DNA of 64,000 nt from Alphaproteobacteria bacterium (GTDB taxonomy: Bacteria > Pseudomonadota > Alphaproteobacteria > Micropepsales > Micropepsaceae). Below, one piece after another: positions 45,972-53,941 of this stretch. Position numbers and translations under genes: made by a program. How positions within the stretch are numbered: position 1 is the stretch's first letter; every line of letters starts with the position of its first letter. The stretch spans positions 1 through 64,000 of the forward strand of contig JADZAI010000086.1 in assembly GCA_020852655.1 (NCBI GenBank), in the 5' to 3' direction. Under the pieces are notes generated by a model. That model was given only the letters and a program-made list of their open reading frames with translations, did not search any database and was not told the DNA's origin.

Positions 45972-47761
45972 CAGACCAGCGTCCTTCCCGCTTCGCTCAC
46001 ACCCGGCTGGTCGCCGGAGTCGCCCAGGATCATTTCATCATGCGCCGCGCCCGATGGGATCATCGGGAAGCAGTTCTCGGTCTTGTCGACGACACAGTCG
46101 AAGATGACGGGGCGGTTGACCGCGATCATCTCCTTGATCTTCGCATCCAGCTCCGACGGCTTCGTCGCGCGGAGGCCGACGGCGCCATAGGCTTCCGCCA
46201 ACTTCACGAAGTCAGGCAGCGCCTCAGAATAGGAGTGCGAATAGCGGCCGCCATGCAGCAATTGCTGCCACTGGCGCACCATGCCCATATATTCGTTGTT
46301 CAGGATGAAGATCTTGACCGGCAGGCGGTACTGAACCGCGGTCGAGATTTCCTGCATCGTCATCTGAACGCTGGCCTCGCCGGCGATGTCGATGACGAGC
46401 GCGTCGGGATGGGCGACCTGCACACCGACCGCCGCCGGCACGCCATAGCCCATCGTGCCGAGGCCGCCCGAGGTCATCCAGCGGTTCGGCTCGTCGAAGT
46501 GGAAATGCTGTGCGGCCCACATCTGGTGCTGGCCGACTTCCGTCGTGATGTAGGTCTTGCGGTCCCTAGTGAGCTGATAGAGCCGCTCCACCGCATATTG
46601 CGGCTTGATGACGTCGTCGGCCTGGCGATAGCTCAGGCTCTTGCGCGCCCGCCACTCGCCGATCTGGTCCCACCAGCCTTTCAGCGCGGCGAATTCCAGC
46701 TTCGTGCCCTTGGCCTTCAGGCCGGCGATCAGGTCGTTCATCACGATGCCTGCGTCGCCGACGATCGGCACGTCGACGCGCACCGTCTTGTTGATCGAGC
46801 TCGGGTCGATGTCGATGTGGATCTTCTTCGAGTGCGGCGCGAAAGCGTCCAGGCGCCCCGTCACGCGGTCGTCGAAGCGCGCGCCGATATTGATCATCAG
46901 GTCGCAGCGGTTCATCGCGAGATTGGCTTCGTAGGTGCCGTGCATGCCGCACATGCCGAGCCACTGCTTGTCCGAGGCTGGGAAAGCGCCGAGGCCCATC
47001 AACGTCGAGGTGATCGGGATGCCGGTCAGGCGCACGAGATCGCGCAGCGCACGGCTCGCCTCGGGCCCCGCATTGATGACGCCGCCGCCGGTATAGAACA
47101 GCGGCCGCTTCGCTTTCGCGATTAGCTCCAGCGCCTGCTCGACGCGCCGGGGGTCGCCCTTGGTCTGCGGATGATAGGTGCGGTGCTCGATATTCGCCGG
47201 ACCTTGATATTGCGCCTTCTTGAACTGCACGTCCTTCGGGATGTCGATGACGACCGGCCCCGGCCGACCATGCGTCGCCACGTAGAAGGCCTCGTGGATG
47301 ATGCGCGGCAGGTCCTCGACATTGCGGACGAGGTAGTTGTGCTTGGTGCACGGCCGCGTGATGCCCACCGTGTCGCATTCCTGGAAGGCGTCGCTGCCGA
47401 TCAGATGCGTCGGCACCTGGCCGGTGAAGCAGACGAGCGGGATCGAATCCATCAGCGCGTCGGTCAGCCCGGTGACCGCGTTGGTCGCGCCCGGACCCGA
47501 GGTCACCAGCAGCACGCCCGGCTTGCCGGTCGAGCGGGCATAGCCCTCGGCAGCATGGGCAGCGCCCTGTTCGTGGCGCACCAGCACATGCTCGACCGAG
47601 TTCTGCTGGAAGATCGCGTCATAGATCGGCAGGACCGCGCCGCCCGGATAGCCGAAGATATGCGTGACGCCCTGGTCGCGCAGCGCCCGCACTACGATCT
47701 CCGCCCCGGTCAGTTCTTCGGGCTCGGTGTCTGCGGTGATGGTCTTGTCGATCGCGTTCAT
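45971..47761 (-). CDS. ilvB: Acetolactate synthase catalytic (large) subunit
   Basis: A 596-residue thiamine-diphosphate enzyme. FGYPGGAVLPIYDA and the catalytic-Glu block VRHEQGAAHAAEGYARSTGKPG open the PYR domain; the ThDP/Mg motif is DIAGEASVQMTMQEISTA, followed by ILNNEYMGMVRQW. It makes acetolactate or acetohydroxybutyrate, the first common step of valine and isoleucine synthesis. The start is ATG 47761. A leader peptide with Leu-Val-Leu-Ile and an intrinsic terminator directly precede it, indicating transcription attenuation by BCAA supply. Confidence 0.97.
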   Translation of the reverse strand: MNAIDKTITADTEPEELTGAEIVVRALRDQGVTHIFGYPGGAVLPIYDAIFQQNSVEHVLVRHEQGAAHAAEGYARSTGKPGVLLVTSGPGATNAVTGLTDALMDSIPLVCFTGQVPTHLIGSDAFQECDTVGITRPCTKHNYLVRNVEDLPRIIHEAFYVATHGRPGPVVIDIPKDVQFKKAQYQGPANIEHRTYHPQTKGDPRRVEQALELIAKAKRPLFYTGGGVINAGPEASRALRDLVRLTGIPITSTLMGLGAFPASDKQWLGMCGMHGTYEANLAMNRCDLMINIGARFDDRVTGRLDAFAPHSKKIHIDIDPSSINKTVRVDVPIVGDAGIVMNDLIAGLKAKGTKLEFAALKGWWDQIGEWRARKSLSYRQADDVIKPQYAVERLYQLTRDRKTYITTEVGQHQMWAAQHFHFDEPNRWMTSGGLGTMGYGVPAAVGVQVAHPDALVIDIAGEASVQMTMQEISTAVQYRLPVKIFILNNEYMGMVRQWQQLLHGGRYSHSYSEALPDFVKLAEAYGAVGLRATKPSELDAKIKEMIAVNRPVIFDCVVDKTENCFPMIPSGAAHDEMILGDSGDQPGVSEAGRTLV

Positions 47762-47784
47762 GACTGTCTCGTCGTTTCGGGCAA

Positions 47785-47807
47785 CAAAAAAGGCCCGCCA
47801 GGGCCTT
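47785..47807 (-). terminator. ilvB attenuator (intrinsic terminator)
   Basis: On the minus strand AAGGCCC pairs with GGGCCTT around TGGC and runs into TTTTTTG, a textbook Rho-independent terminator. It lies 24 nt before the ilvB start and 28 nt after the leader-peptide stop, so it can only act on leader transcripts. Together with the leader peptide it forms an attenuator. Confidence 0.85.
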
Positions 47808-47834
47808 AGCATGCGCCGCCGTGTCGTGGTCCCC

Positions 47835-47888
47835 TCAGGACCTCGATCGCGCGGCGCTCCGAATAAGTACCAGCGAATTGTTGCGCAT
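47835..47888 (-). CDS. ilvB leader peptide
   Basis: A 17-residue frame: MRNNSLVLIRSAARSRS. Four consecutive branched-chain codons (CTG, GTA, CTT, ATT) include GTA, CTT and ATT, which are rare in this GC-rich sequence. GGAAGG lies 3 nt upstream of ATG 47888. Stalling at scarce Leu/Val/Ile-tRNA would favour an alternative fold over the terminator at 47785-47807. The design matches known ilv attenuators. Confidence 0.82.
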   Translation of the reverse strand: MRNNSLVLIRSAARSRS

Positions 47889-47917
47889 TGCCTTCCGGCC
47901 TTGAAATTTCGTGTCGC

Positions 47918-47946
47918 GTTCTGAGCCTCGGGCGGTCCGCTGTCAA
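47918..47946 (-). promoter_or_regulatory. Candidate ilvB promoter
   Basis: A perfect -35 hexamer TTGACA (47946-47941 on the minus strand) is followed after 17 nt by CAGAAC (47923-47918). The predicted start is about 25 nt before the leader-peptide ATG. The -35 overlaps the 3' end of the neighbouring membrane-protein gene. The -10 match is weak. Confidence 0.45.
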
Positions 47947-48446
47947 GCGGATTTTGCGAGGATCAGATTGTGGCGTACCAGGGCCGACAATACGAGAAGA
48001 CAGGCCGCCGGCCACGCCAACCCGGCGAGACCGAGTTCGAGCACATCGAGCGGCACCTCGACGCCGCGGCGGCCAAGCGCCGCCGTCACCGCCAGCAGCA
48101 AGGCCGTGAGCGCGGCGAGGATCAGCCCGCCGATCCAGAAGCGCCACATCCACCACTGCCCGCGCAATGGCAGGCCCGGACTGATGGCAAGGCCCAGCGG
48201 GGCACGGCCACTCTCCTCGTCGCGCGGCGCGCGGAAGCGCGGGATCAGCGCTTCGATCCACAGCGCCATCATCACAAGGATGAGCGCGTAGAGCGCATAG
48301 GCGTAATGCGTGACCTGAAGGGCCGGGACGAAACCCATTTCGCCATTGCCGAGGAAGACGAGCGCCATCGCCGTGACCGCGAGGGACACGATGCTGGGGC
48401 CGGTGATGCTGCTGGAGTTAGCCTGATCCACGAATATTGTTACCAT
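47943..48446 (-). CDS. Uncharacterised four-helix membrane protein
   Basis: A 167-residue protein that I do not recognise. Hydrophobic segments occur near residues 15-38, 45-68, 100-122 and 138-160. Between the second and third there is a basic loop (PRFRAPRDEES). The start ATG 48446 follows from the hydropathy; the frame extends to 48521 without resembling a protein. It is divergent from the TPR-like gene. Its 3' end carries the ilvB -35 box. Confidence 0.65.
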   Translation of the reverse strand: MVTIFVDQANSSSITGPSIVSLAVTAMALVFLGNGEMGFVPALQVTHYAYALYALILVMMALWIEALIPRFRAPRDEESGRAPLGLAISPGLPLRGQWWMWRFWIGGLILAALTALLLAVTAALGRRGVEVPLDVLELGLAGLAWPAACLLVLSALVRHNLILAKSA

Positions 48447-48505
48447 GAACCGTCGGCCGGGCGCCCCCGCAATCCTATGTACGCCGACGGAGGACAGTCG
48501 CGGAA

Positions 48506-49309
48506 ATGGCGGTAGGCACATTCTTCAGGAGACTGTTCGGAGGAACGAAGGAAGCGGCGCCTCCGCCTGCTCCCACCCGAGACACCACGGAAGACGCTCT
48601 TGCGGAAAGCCGACGCAACGCCGGCCTGTATGACCGCAAGGCCGACCCGCTCGACTGGGCGAACGCACAGCAAATCCTCGCAAACAACATCTGTTCGGTC
48701 GCGGCTGGCCAGCCGCCGGTCCGCGCGATCGGCTTGTACGAAGAGGCGATCGGCATTCTGGGGAACGCCATCGCTGCCGCCGGTCCCGGTGCCGTAGCGA
48801 CCTTCCGCGCTTCCATGACTCGCCTGCGCGGCGAATGTGCTTGGCGTTGTGCGCAGCATTTGACGGGCGATCGCCGCGGACGGCTCCTGGCGGACGGCGC
48901 CAACTGGCTGGGAGACGCGATCACGCTCTCGCCGCCGGCAGCCAATCGCCAGATCTGGGTGGACGCGCAGCTTTTCCGCGGCGCCTGCTTGCAGGATCTG
49001 GCCCGTCTCAAGGGCGACGGAGAGCAAAGCCTCGCATGGCTGGATGAGGCGGCCGCGTGCTTCGATGAAATCGCCGACCGTGGCACCGAAGACGGCGAGC
49101 CCCACCCCATCGGCGCGTTCAACGCCTATGTCGTTCGCGAACAGCGCGCCCGGGCGACCCAAGGGATCGAGGCACGGCCGCATCTGCTCGAGGCCCGGCG
49201 GCGGCTGCTACAGGCGATGGAGGCTCCGACCTTCGCGTCGAACGCTGCGTATAATCAGCAGCAGCTCGCGGAGATCGATACGGCGCTAAGGGCCCTCGAG
49301 CACGGCTAG
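48506..49309 (+). CDS. Uncharacterised helical-repeat (TPR-like) protein
   Basis: A 267-residue soluble protein, about two-thirds helical by pattern. AIGLYEEAIGILGNAIAAAG, GANWLGDAITLSPP and SLAWLDEAAACFDEIADRG look like TPR/SEL1-type helix pairs, but the spacing is irregular. The N terminus (VGTFFRRLFGGTKEA) is short and basic. No catalytic motif is seen. It converges on miaA and overlaps it by 24 bp. Function unknown. Confidence 0.65.
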   Translation: MAVGTFFRRLFGGTKEAAPPPAPTRDTTEDALAESRRNAGLYDRKADPLDWANAQQILANNICSVAAGQPPVRAIGLYEEAIGILGNAIAAAGPGAVATFRASMTRLRGECAWRCAQHLTGDRRGRLLADGANWLGDAITLSPPAANRQIWVDAQLFRGACLQDLARLKGDGEQSLAWLDEAAACFDEIADRGTEDGEPHPIGAFNAYVVREQRARATQGIEARPHLLEARRRLLQAMEAPTFASNAAYNQQQLAEIDTALRALEHG

Positions 49310-50257
49310 GATCGCGTCGCGCATGGCCGTGACGCCGCGTTCCGGATCGAGGCGCGCCCAGTCCGGCGTCTGATGCCGGAACCAGGTGCCTTGTCGCTTC
49401 GCGTAGCGCCGGCTTTGTTGCTTGGCCTCGGCGACGGCGGCTTCCAGAAAAATCTCCCTGCCCAGCGCGCGCCTGAGCTGCGGCAGGCCCAGCGCCTTGG
49501 TCGCAGGCAGATCCTCGCTCGGGTTCAGTGCCCAGAAGGCCCGCGCTTCTTCGAGCGCACCGGCAGCCATCATCGTATCGAAGCGCGCGTCGATACGTTC
49601 ATTCAGCACCGGCCGGTCCATCTCCATCACGAAGCCGGCCATGCGTTCGGCGCCGAGCAGAGGACGCTGATCCGCCTTCCAGGCCGTCAGCCCGCGGCCG
49701 GATTTGGTCACGACCTCCCATGCCCGCAGCACGCGCTGGGTATCTCCGGGCGCGAGATCGGCCGAGGCGGGATCGAGACGAACGAGTTCGTCATGGAAGC
49801 CCGTCACCCCCAGCATGGCTCGGCGGGCGCGAGCCGCGGAGCGGATGTCAGGATCGCTCTTCGGCGCTTCGGCCAGCCCCTGGGTGAGCGCCTTGAAGTA
49901 GAGACCGGTGCCGCCGGTGACGATCGCGAGGCGGCCGGCGGCACGAAGCTCGGCGAGCACCCGCTGGGCCTCGGCGAGCCAAAGGGCAACCGAAAACGGT
50001 TCCAGCGCGCTGACGAAGCCGAACAGCCGGTGCTCGGACGCCGCCTCTTCTTCAAGGCTCGGACGCGCCGACAGCAGGCGAAGCTCGCGATAGACCTGCA
50101 TCGAGTCGGCGTTGACGATCGCGCCGCCCGTCGCTCGCGCAACGGCAAGCGCGAGCGCCGATTTGCCGCTCGCCGTCGGCCCTGCAATAAGCACCGCATC
50201 GATCACAGCAATGGCCGCGTTCCCGTTATGAGCCTCTTCGCCGTCCTCGTCGGCCAT
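49286..50257 (-). CDS. miaA: tRNA dimethylallyltransferase
   Basis: A 323-residue enzyme. P-loop GPTASGKS (26-33), DSMQVYRELRLLSARPS, VTGGTGLYFKAL and QQSRRYAKRQGTWFRHQ are all MiaA hallmarks. It prenylates A37 of tRNAs reading UNN codons. ATG 50257 (GAGG 5 nt upstream) gives a slightly long N terminus and overlaps the divergent serB start by 30 bp; GTG 50206 would avoid this. The start is therefore uncertain. Confidence 0.95.
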   Translation of the reverse strand: MADEDGEEAHNGNAAIAVIDAVLIAGPTASGKSALALAVARATGGAIVNADSMQVYRELRLLSARPSLEEEAASEHRLFGFVSALEPFSVALWLAEAQRVLAELRAAGRLAIVTGGTGLYFKALTQGLAEAPKSDPDIRSAARARRAMLGVTGFHDELVRLDPASADLAPGDTQRVLRAWEVVTKSGRGLTAWKADQRPLLGAERMAGFVMEMDRPVLNERIDARFDTMMAAGALEEARAFWALNPSEDLPATKALGLPQLRRALGREIFLEAAVAEAKQQSRRYAKRQGTWFRHQTPDWARLDPERGVTAMRDAILAVLEGP

Positions 50258-51118
50258 CGCGACCTCGGCGGCGTGCCCCGAGCTTTAGCGGAAGCCGCGG
50301 CGGAGATCACACATACCAAGCCCGACTGGCTGGCCGAAGGGCTGGCGGTCGAATTCCCCTCGATCGAAAGCGATCCCGCGGCCCTTGAGCTGGCATTGCG
50401 GGCGGCCATCGGCACGGCTCCGGTCGACGTCGCCGTGCTGCCGGCGGAACGGCGGCGCAAGCGGCTGCTGATCGCCGACATGGACTCCACCATCATCGGC
50501 TGCGAGTGCATCGACGAACTCGCCGACTTCGCCGGCGTGAAGCCCGAGGTCGCCGACATCACCGAACGCGCCATGCGCGGCGAACTCGACTTTCCTTCCG
50601 CGCTGCGCCATCGCGTCGCGCTGCTGAAGGGGCTCGCCCTCAGCGCACTCCAGCGCACCTATGACGAACGCGTGCGCCTCAATGCCGGCGCGCGGGCACT
50701 GGTGCAGACGATGAATGCCGCCGGCGCCGTCACGGCACTGGTGTCGGGCGGCTTCACCTTTTTCAGCCGTCGGGTCGCCGCTGCCGCCGGCTTCGCCCTC
50801 AACCGCGCCAACGTCCTGCTCGAAGACGGCGGCGCACTCACCGGCACGGTCAGCGAACCCATCCTGGGGCGCGAAGCGAAACTCGCGATGCTGAACGAAC
50901 TGAAGGCAGCGCATGGCATCGCGGATGCCGACACGTTGGCCGTCGGCGACGGCGCCAACGACCTGGCGATGATCCAGGCCTCAGGTCTCGGCGTGGCGTA
51001 TCGGGCAAAACCCATCGTCGCCGCCGCGTCGCGGGCCCGCGTCGATCACGCCGACCTCACCGCCCTGCTCTACTTCCAGGGATATCGGGAGCGCGAGATC
51101 GTCGATCACGGCGGATAG
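50228..51118 (+). CDS. serB: Phosphoserine phosphatase
   Basis: A 296-residue HAD enzyme. D84 and D86 in ADMDSTIIGCECIDELAD are the nucleophile and general acid; ALVSGGFTFFSRRVA is motif II and AVGDGANDLAMIQASGLGVAYRAKP motif III/IV. The N-terminal 75 residues are ACT-like. It makes serine from phosphoserine. ATG 50228 has no clear ribosome binding site but is the family start. It ends 13 bp inside the kinase gene on the other strand. Confidence 0.95.
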   Translation: MSLFAVLVGHRDLGGVPRALAEAAAEITHTKPDWLAEGLAVEFPSIESDPAALELALRAAIGTAPVDVAVLPAERRRKRLLIADMDSTIIGCECIDELADFAGVKPEVADITERAMRGELDFPSALRHRVALLKGLALSALQRTYDERVRLNAGARALVQTMNAAGAVTALVSGGFTFFSRRVAAAAGFALNRANVLLEDGGALTGTVSEPILGREAKLAMLNELKAAHGIADADTLAVGDGANDLAMIQASGLGVAYRAKPIVAAASRARVDHADLTALLYFQGYREREIVDHGG

Positions 51119-53874
51119 GCGAGAATGAGCACCCAATAGGGCGTGCCGTCGGCCGCAACAGCGCCCGCAAAGCCCATCGCGACGACACCCGGGTCCACCA
51201 GATTCTGGGCGACGCTGGCCTGCTGACGCCACGTCTGGAACACCGCCTGCACAGACTTCTGGCGGCGGGCGTGGTTCTGCGTCGCGCGCGCATTGCCGTA
51301 GCCGGACTTGATCAGCAGGTTCAGGACGGCGCTTCCCGAGGGCGGCACATAGGCATTGGCAGTGGCATCGTTCTGGGCCAAGGCCAGCGCGACACGCACC
51401 AGATTGCGGTCGACCGTGACCGCGCGGACGCCCGCCGCCGTGCGGATGGCGCTCAGAGCCTGAAGCGCCTGATCGAGTTCATTGCCCGTCGTGGTCGCCG
51501 GAGGTGGCTCCGGGGCGGGCGGTTGCGGAACTGGTTGAGGTGCAGGCTGCGGGGGAGCTTGGGGCTCCGGCTCTGGCGTCGGCACGGGCTCTGCCGGGAT
51601 ATCGGGCTTGGGCGCAGGCACCGGCACGCCGGGCCCAGCATCCGGATCGACCGGCGGCGGCTCGCTTTCGGAGGGTGGCGGGGCGGCCGGCTCAGCCGAA
51701 GGCTCCGGCACCGAGGGCGTCGGCACGGGAGGCTGCGGCGTCGGTGCAGGGGGTGGCGCCGGCTCCGGGTGCGGCACCGACGGTGCCGGTTGCGAAGGCG
51801 TCTCAGGCGGAGGGGACGCAGGTTCGGCCGACGGCACGGGCGACGCTGGCGTCCCGGTGGGCAGAGCCACAGGTTCGGTCGGCGGAGGCGCGGGCGTCTC
51901 CGGGACAGGAGACGCGTTCGGATCACCGGCCGCGACCTGAGGTTCATGACCGGCCGGCCACCACACAACGGCGCCGGCGGCAGCGATCAGCAGCACCACG
52001 GCCGCTGCGGCATAGGCCCCCACACGAGAACGGCGGCTTGGCGGCTTGAGGGGCTGGGTTGCAGAAGCAACCGGCGGCGTCGGCGCAGACGCTACCCGCG
52101 GTGGCGTCTCGTCCGGCAGCTTCGTGCCGTCGGGCAGGAGGCGCGGCGGCGTGCTGCCGTCCAACGCGGTTTCCGCAGCGCGGGGCCTGATGTCCTCGAC
52201 TGCAACGTCCGCGTCCGACGGCTCTCCGACTTGGCCATCGTCAGCGTCGCTTTGAACCGCGAGAGGCTCAGGGGCCGAGATGGAGTCCTCGGCCGGCACC
52301 TCGGTCAAGCCGGGCTGCGCCGCCGGCTCCGATGCCGCTTCGGCCAACTCTGCCGGCTGCACGATGGTTGCGTCGGCGGCGATCTCGGTCGCGTCGTCAG
52401 GCTCTGCGGCGGCCAACGCAAGACTGGTTCGTGTCGTCTCGCTGTCCGGTGCCGATGCAGCGGAAAGCGTGTCGTTGACGGGCAGGAGCTGGATGATCTC
52501 GTCCGTATCCGGGACGTGCTCGAACAGCCGCGCGACCTCGTCCATGTTACGCGGACGATCCTGCGGGTTGGGCTGAAGCAGGGCGTTCAGCGGCTCGCGC
52601 AGGACATTCGGAAACACATCGAGCGGAGGCACCGACCGGCGGTGTTCGCGTGCCGCGTCGATATCGCGGCCCATGTCGAGCGGCCGGCCGCGGACAAAAG
52701 CCGCCAGGAGCAACCCGAAACTATAGATATCGATCGCCGGCCCGAGACGCTCGCCGTCGAAGTCGAACTGCTCGGGCGCCGCATAGCTGAACTTGCCCGC
52801 GAAGGCGCCGCCAAGCGCATCCGAGTCGCCCATGCGCGCGATGCCGAAATCGATCAGCGTCGCCTCGCCGATCTCTCCGCCCGCGACGATGACATTGTCG
52901 GGCGCAAGGTCGCGATGGACGATACCGCGCCGGTGCGCCGCCGACAGGCCTTGGGCGAGGCGCACCGCGAGCGTCCGCAACTGAGCCATGGTCGGCGCAT
53001 TCTCGCGCCGCCAGTCGCGCAAAGTCGGGCCGGGGATGAATTCGGTGACGAGGTAGAACTGCTCGCTGTCGGCAATCCGCCCGAACACCCGATACTGCAC
53101 GACCGCCGGGTGCTTGAGCCGCAACAGGGCGTTGGCTTCGAGCTTCAGCAATTGGGCGAAGCGTTCGCTGGACGCGATGTCGGTGAGCAGAAGCTTCAGC
53201 GCGACGCGCTCATCCTCGTTGTGGATGTTGGCGGCTTCGTAGACCGCGCCGAAGCCGCCGGCGCCCAGGCGGCGCACGACCCTGTACTGGCCGACCTCAT
53301 CGCCCGGGCGCAAATCCCCTGCTCCGCCGATCCGGGCGGGCGTTCGGGGCAGCGAGCGCGCCGTCCCTTCGGTCGCGGTGGGCGTTCCGGCTGTCCGCGC
53401 CGCGAAACTCGCTGACGGATCGCTCGGCCGGTCATGAAGGATGATGGTGGAGCGCTCGAGATCGACATCCGTCGCCGCGGCCTGCGGAATGCGCTCGCGC
53501 AACTGGGCGATCAGCTCGGTCAGCGCATCGGCGTTCGCGCCGCCGTCCGGCCAGCCCCGAAGGTCGGCGCATCGCAATTGGCGAAAGCCCAGCGGCGGGC
53601 GGTCGATATCCTTCAGAACCGGCAGGAGCGAGCCCCGCTCCTGCGCCTCCTGCGCGACATCGCGCACCCAGTTGGAGGCGCGGGAGGCGGCCGACCAGAC
53701 GGCGACGACGGCGCTTGCCTTCGCCAGTTCGGCGTCGACATCCACCGACATGGCGCGGCCGAGGCCCGGCGCAATGTCCCAGAACACCTCGAAACCTGCG
53801 CCGGTCAGGGCATCGGCGAGATGCCGGACCCAAGCGCGGTCCTCGGGTGCGAAGCTGATGAAGACCTGCGCCAC
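51106..53874 (-). CDS. TIR - Ser/Thr kinase - TM - Pro-rich - CAP-like fusion protein
   Basis: A 922-residue multidomain protein. Residues 1-130 form a TIR domain (AQVFISFAPEDRAWVRHLAD; WSAASRASNWVRDVAQEAQ), with Val73 where the catalytic Glu normally sits. Residues 196-455 are a Hanks-type kinase: GAGGFG loop (204-209), K227, HRDLAPDN (320-327), DFG (342-344), APE (366-368). An acidic linker follows (470-615), one transmembrane helix (618-638), a Pro/Glu-rich spacer (650-795) that probably crosses the periplasm, and a C-terminal CAP-like domain (about 797-922, ending PYWVLILAYPP). The CAP-like part lacks the His/Glu tetrad seen in the two free CAP proteins. The predicted topology is cytoplasmic TIR-kinase and external CAP-like domain. 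Substrates and signal are unknown. Confidence 0.82.
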   Translation of the reverse strand: MAQVFISFAPEDRAWVRHLADALTGAGFEVFWDIAPGLGRAMSVDVDAELAKASAVVAVWSAASRASNWVRDVAQEAQERGSLLPVLKDIDRPPLGFRQLRCADLRGWPDGGANADALTELIAQLRERIPQAAATDVDLERSTIILHDRPSDPSASFAARTAGTPTATEGTARSLPRTPARIGGAGDLRPGDEVGQYRVVRRLGAGGFGAVYEAANIHNEDERVALKLLLTDIASSERFAQLLKLEANALLRLKHPAVVQYRVFGRIADSEQFYLVTEFIPGPTLRDWRRENAPTMAQLRTLAVRLAQGLSAAHRRGIVHRDLAPDNVIVAGGEIGEATLIDFGIARMGDSDALGGAFAGKFSYAAPEQFDFDGERLGPAIDIYSFGLLLAAFVRGRPLDMGRDIDAAREHRRSVPPLDVFPNVLREPLNALLQPNPQDRPRNMDEVARLFEHVPDTDEIIQLLPVNDTLSAASAPDSETTRTSLALAAAEPDDATEIAADATIVQPAELAEAASEPAAQPGLTEVPAEDSISAPEPLAVQSDADDGQVGEPSDADVAVEDIRPRAAETALDGSTPPRLLPDGTKLPDETPPRVASAPTPPVASATQPLKPPSRRSRVGAYAAAAVVLLIAAAGAVVWWPAGHEPQVAAGDPNASPVPETPAPPPTEPVALPTGTPASPVPSAEPASPPPETPSQPAPSVPHPEPAPPPAPTPQPPVPTPSVPEPSAEPAAPPPSESEPPPVDPDAGPGVPVPAPKPDIPAEPVPTPEPEPQAPPQPAPQPVPQPPAPEPPPATTTGNELDQALQALSAIRTAAGVRAVTVDRNLVRVALALAQNDATANAYVPPSGSAVLNLLIKSGYGNARATQNHARRQKSVQAVFQTWRQQASVAQNLVDPGVVAMGFAGAVAADGTPYWVLILAYPP

Positions 53875-53941
53875 TCGCTACGGCATGCCGCCCCAATTCC
53901 CAGCCTTCGGTAGGAACCCGGCGCGCGGCGATGCGCAAGCC

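Noticed and set aside
51500..52000. Pro-rich tract of the kinase gene as a CRISPR or tandem-repeat array
   Set aside because: The repeats are irregular Pro/Glu/Ala codon repetition inside a coding sequence, without fixed repeat and spacer lengths.
51271..53415. 714-codon plus-strand frame opposite the TIR-kinase gene
   Set aside because: Arg/Gly-rich with no motif; the minus strand encodes TIR, kinase and CAP-like features in the right order.
53500..53874. TIR domain as an antiphage defence (Thoeris-like) effector
   Set aside because: No ThsA/ThsB partner, no other defence gene nearby, and the catalytic Glu is missing.
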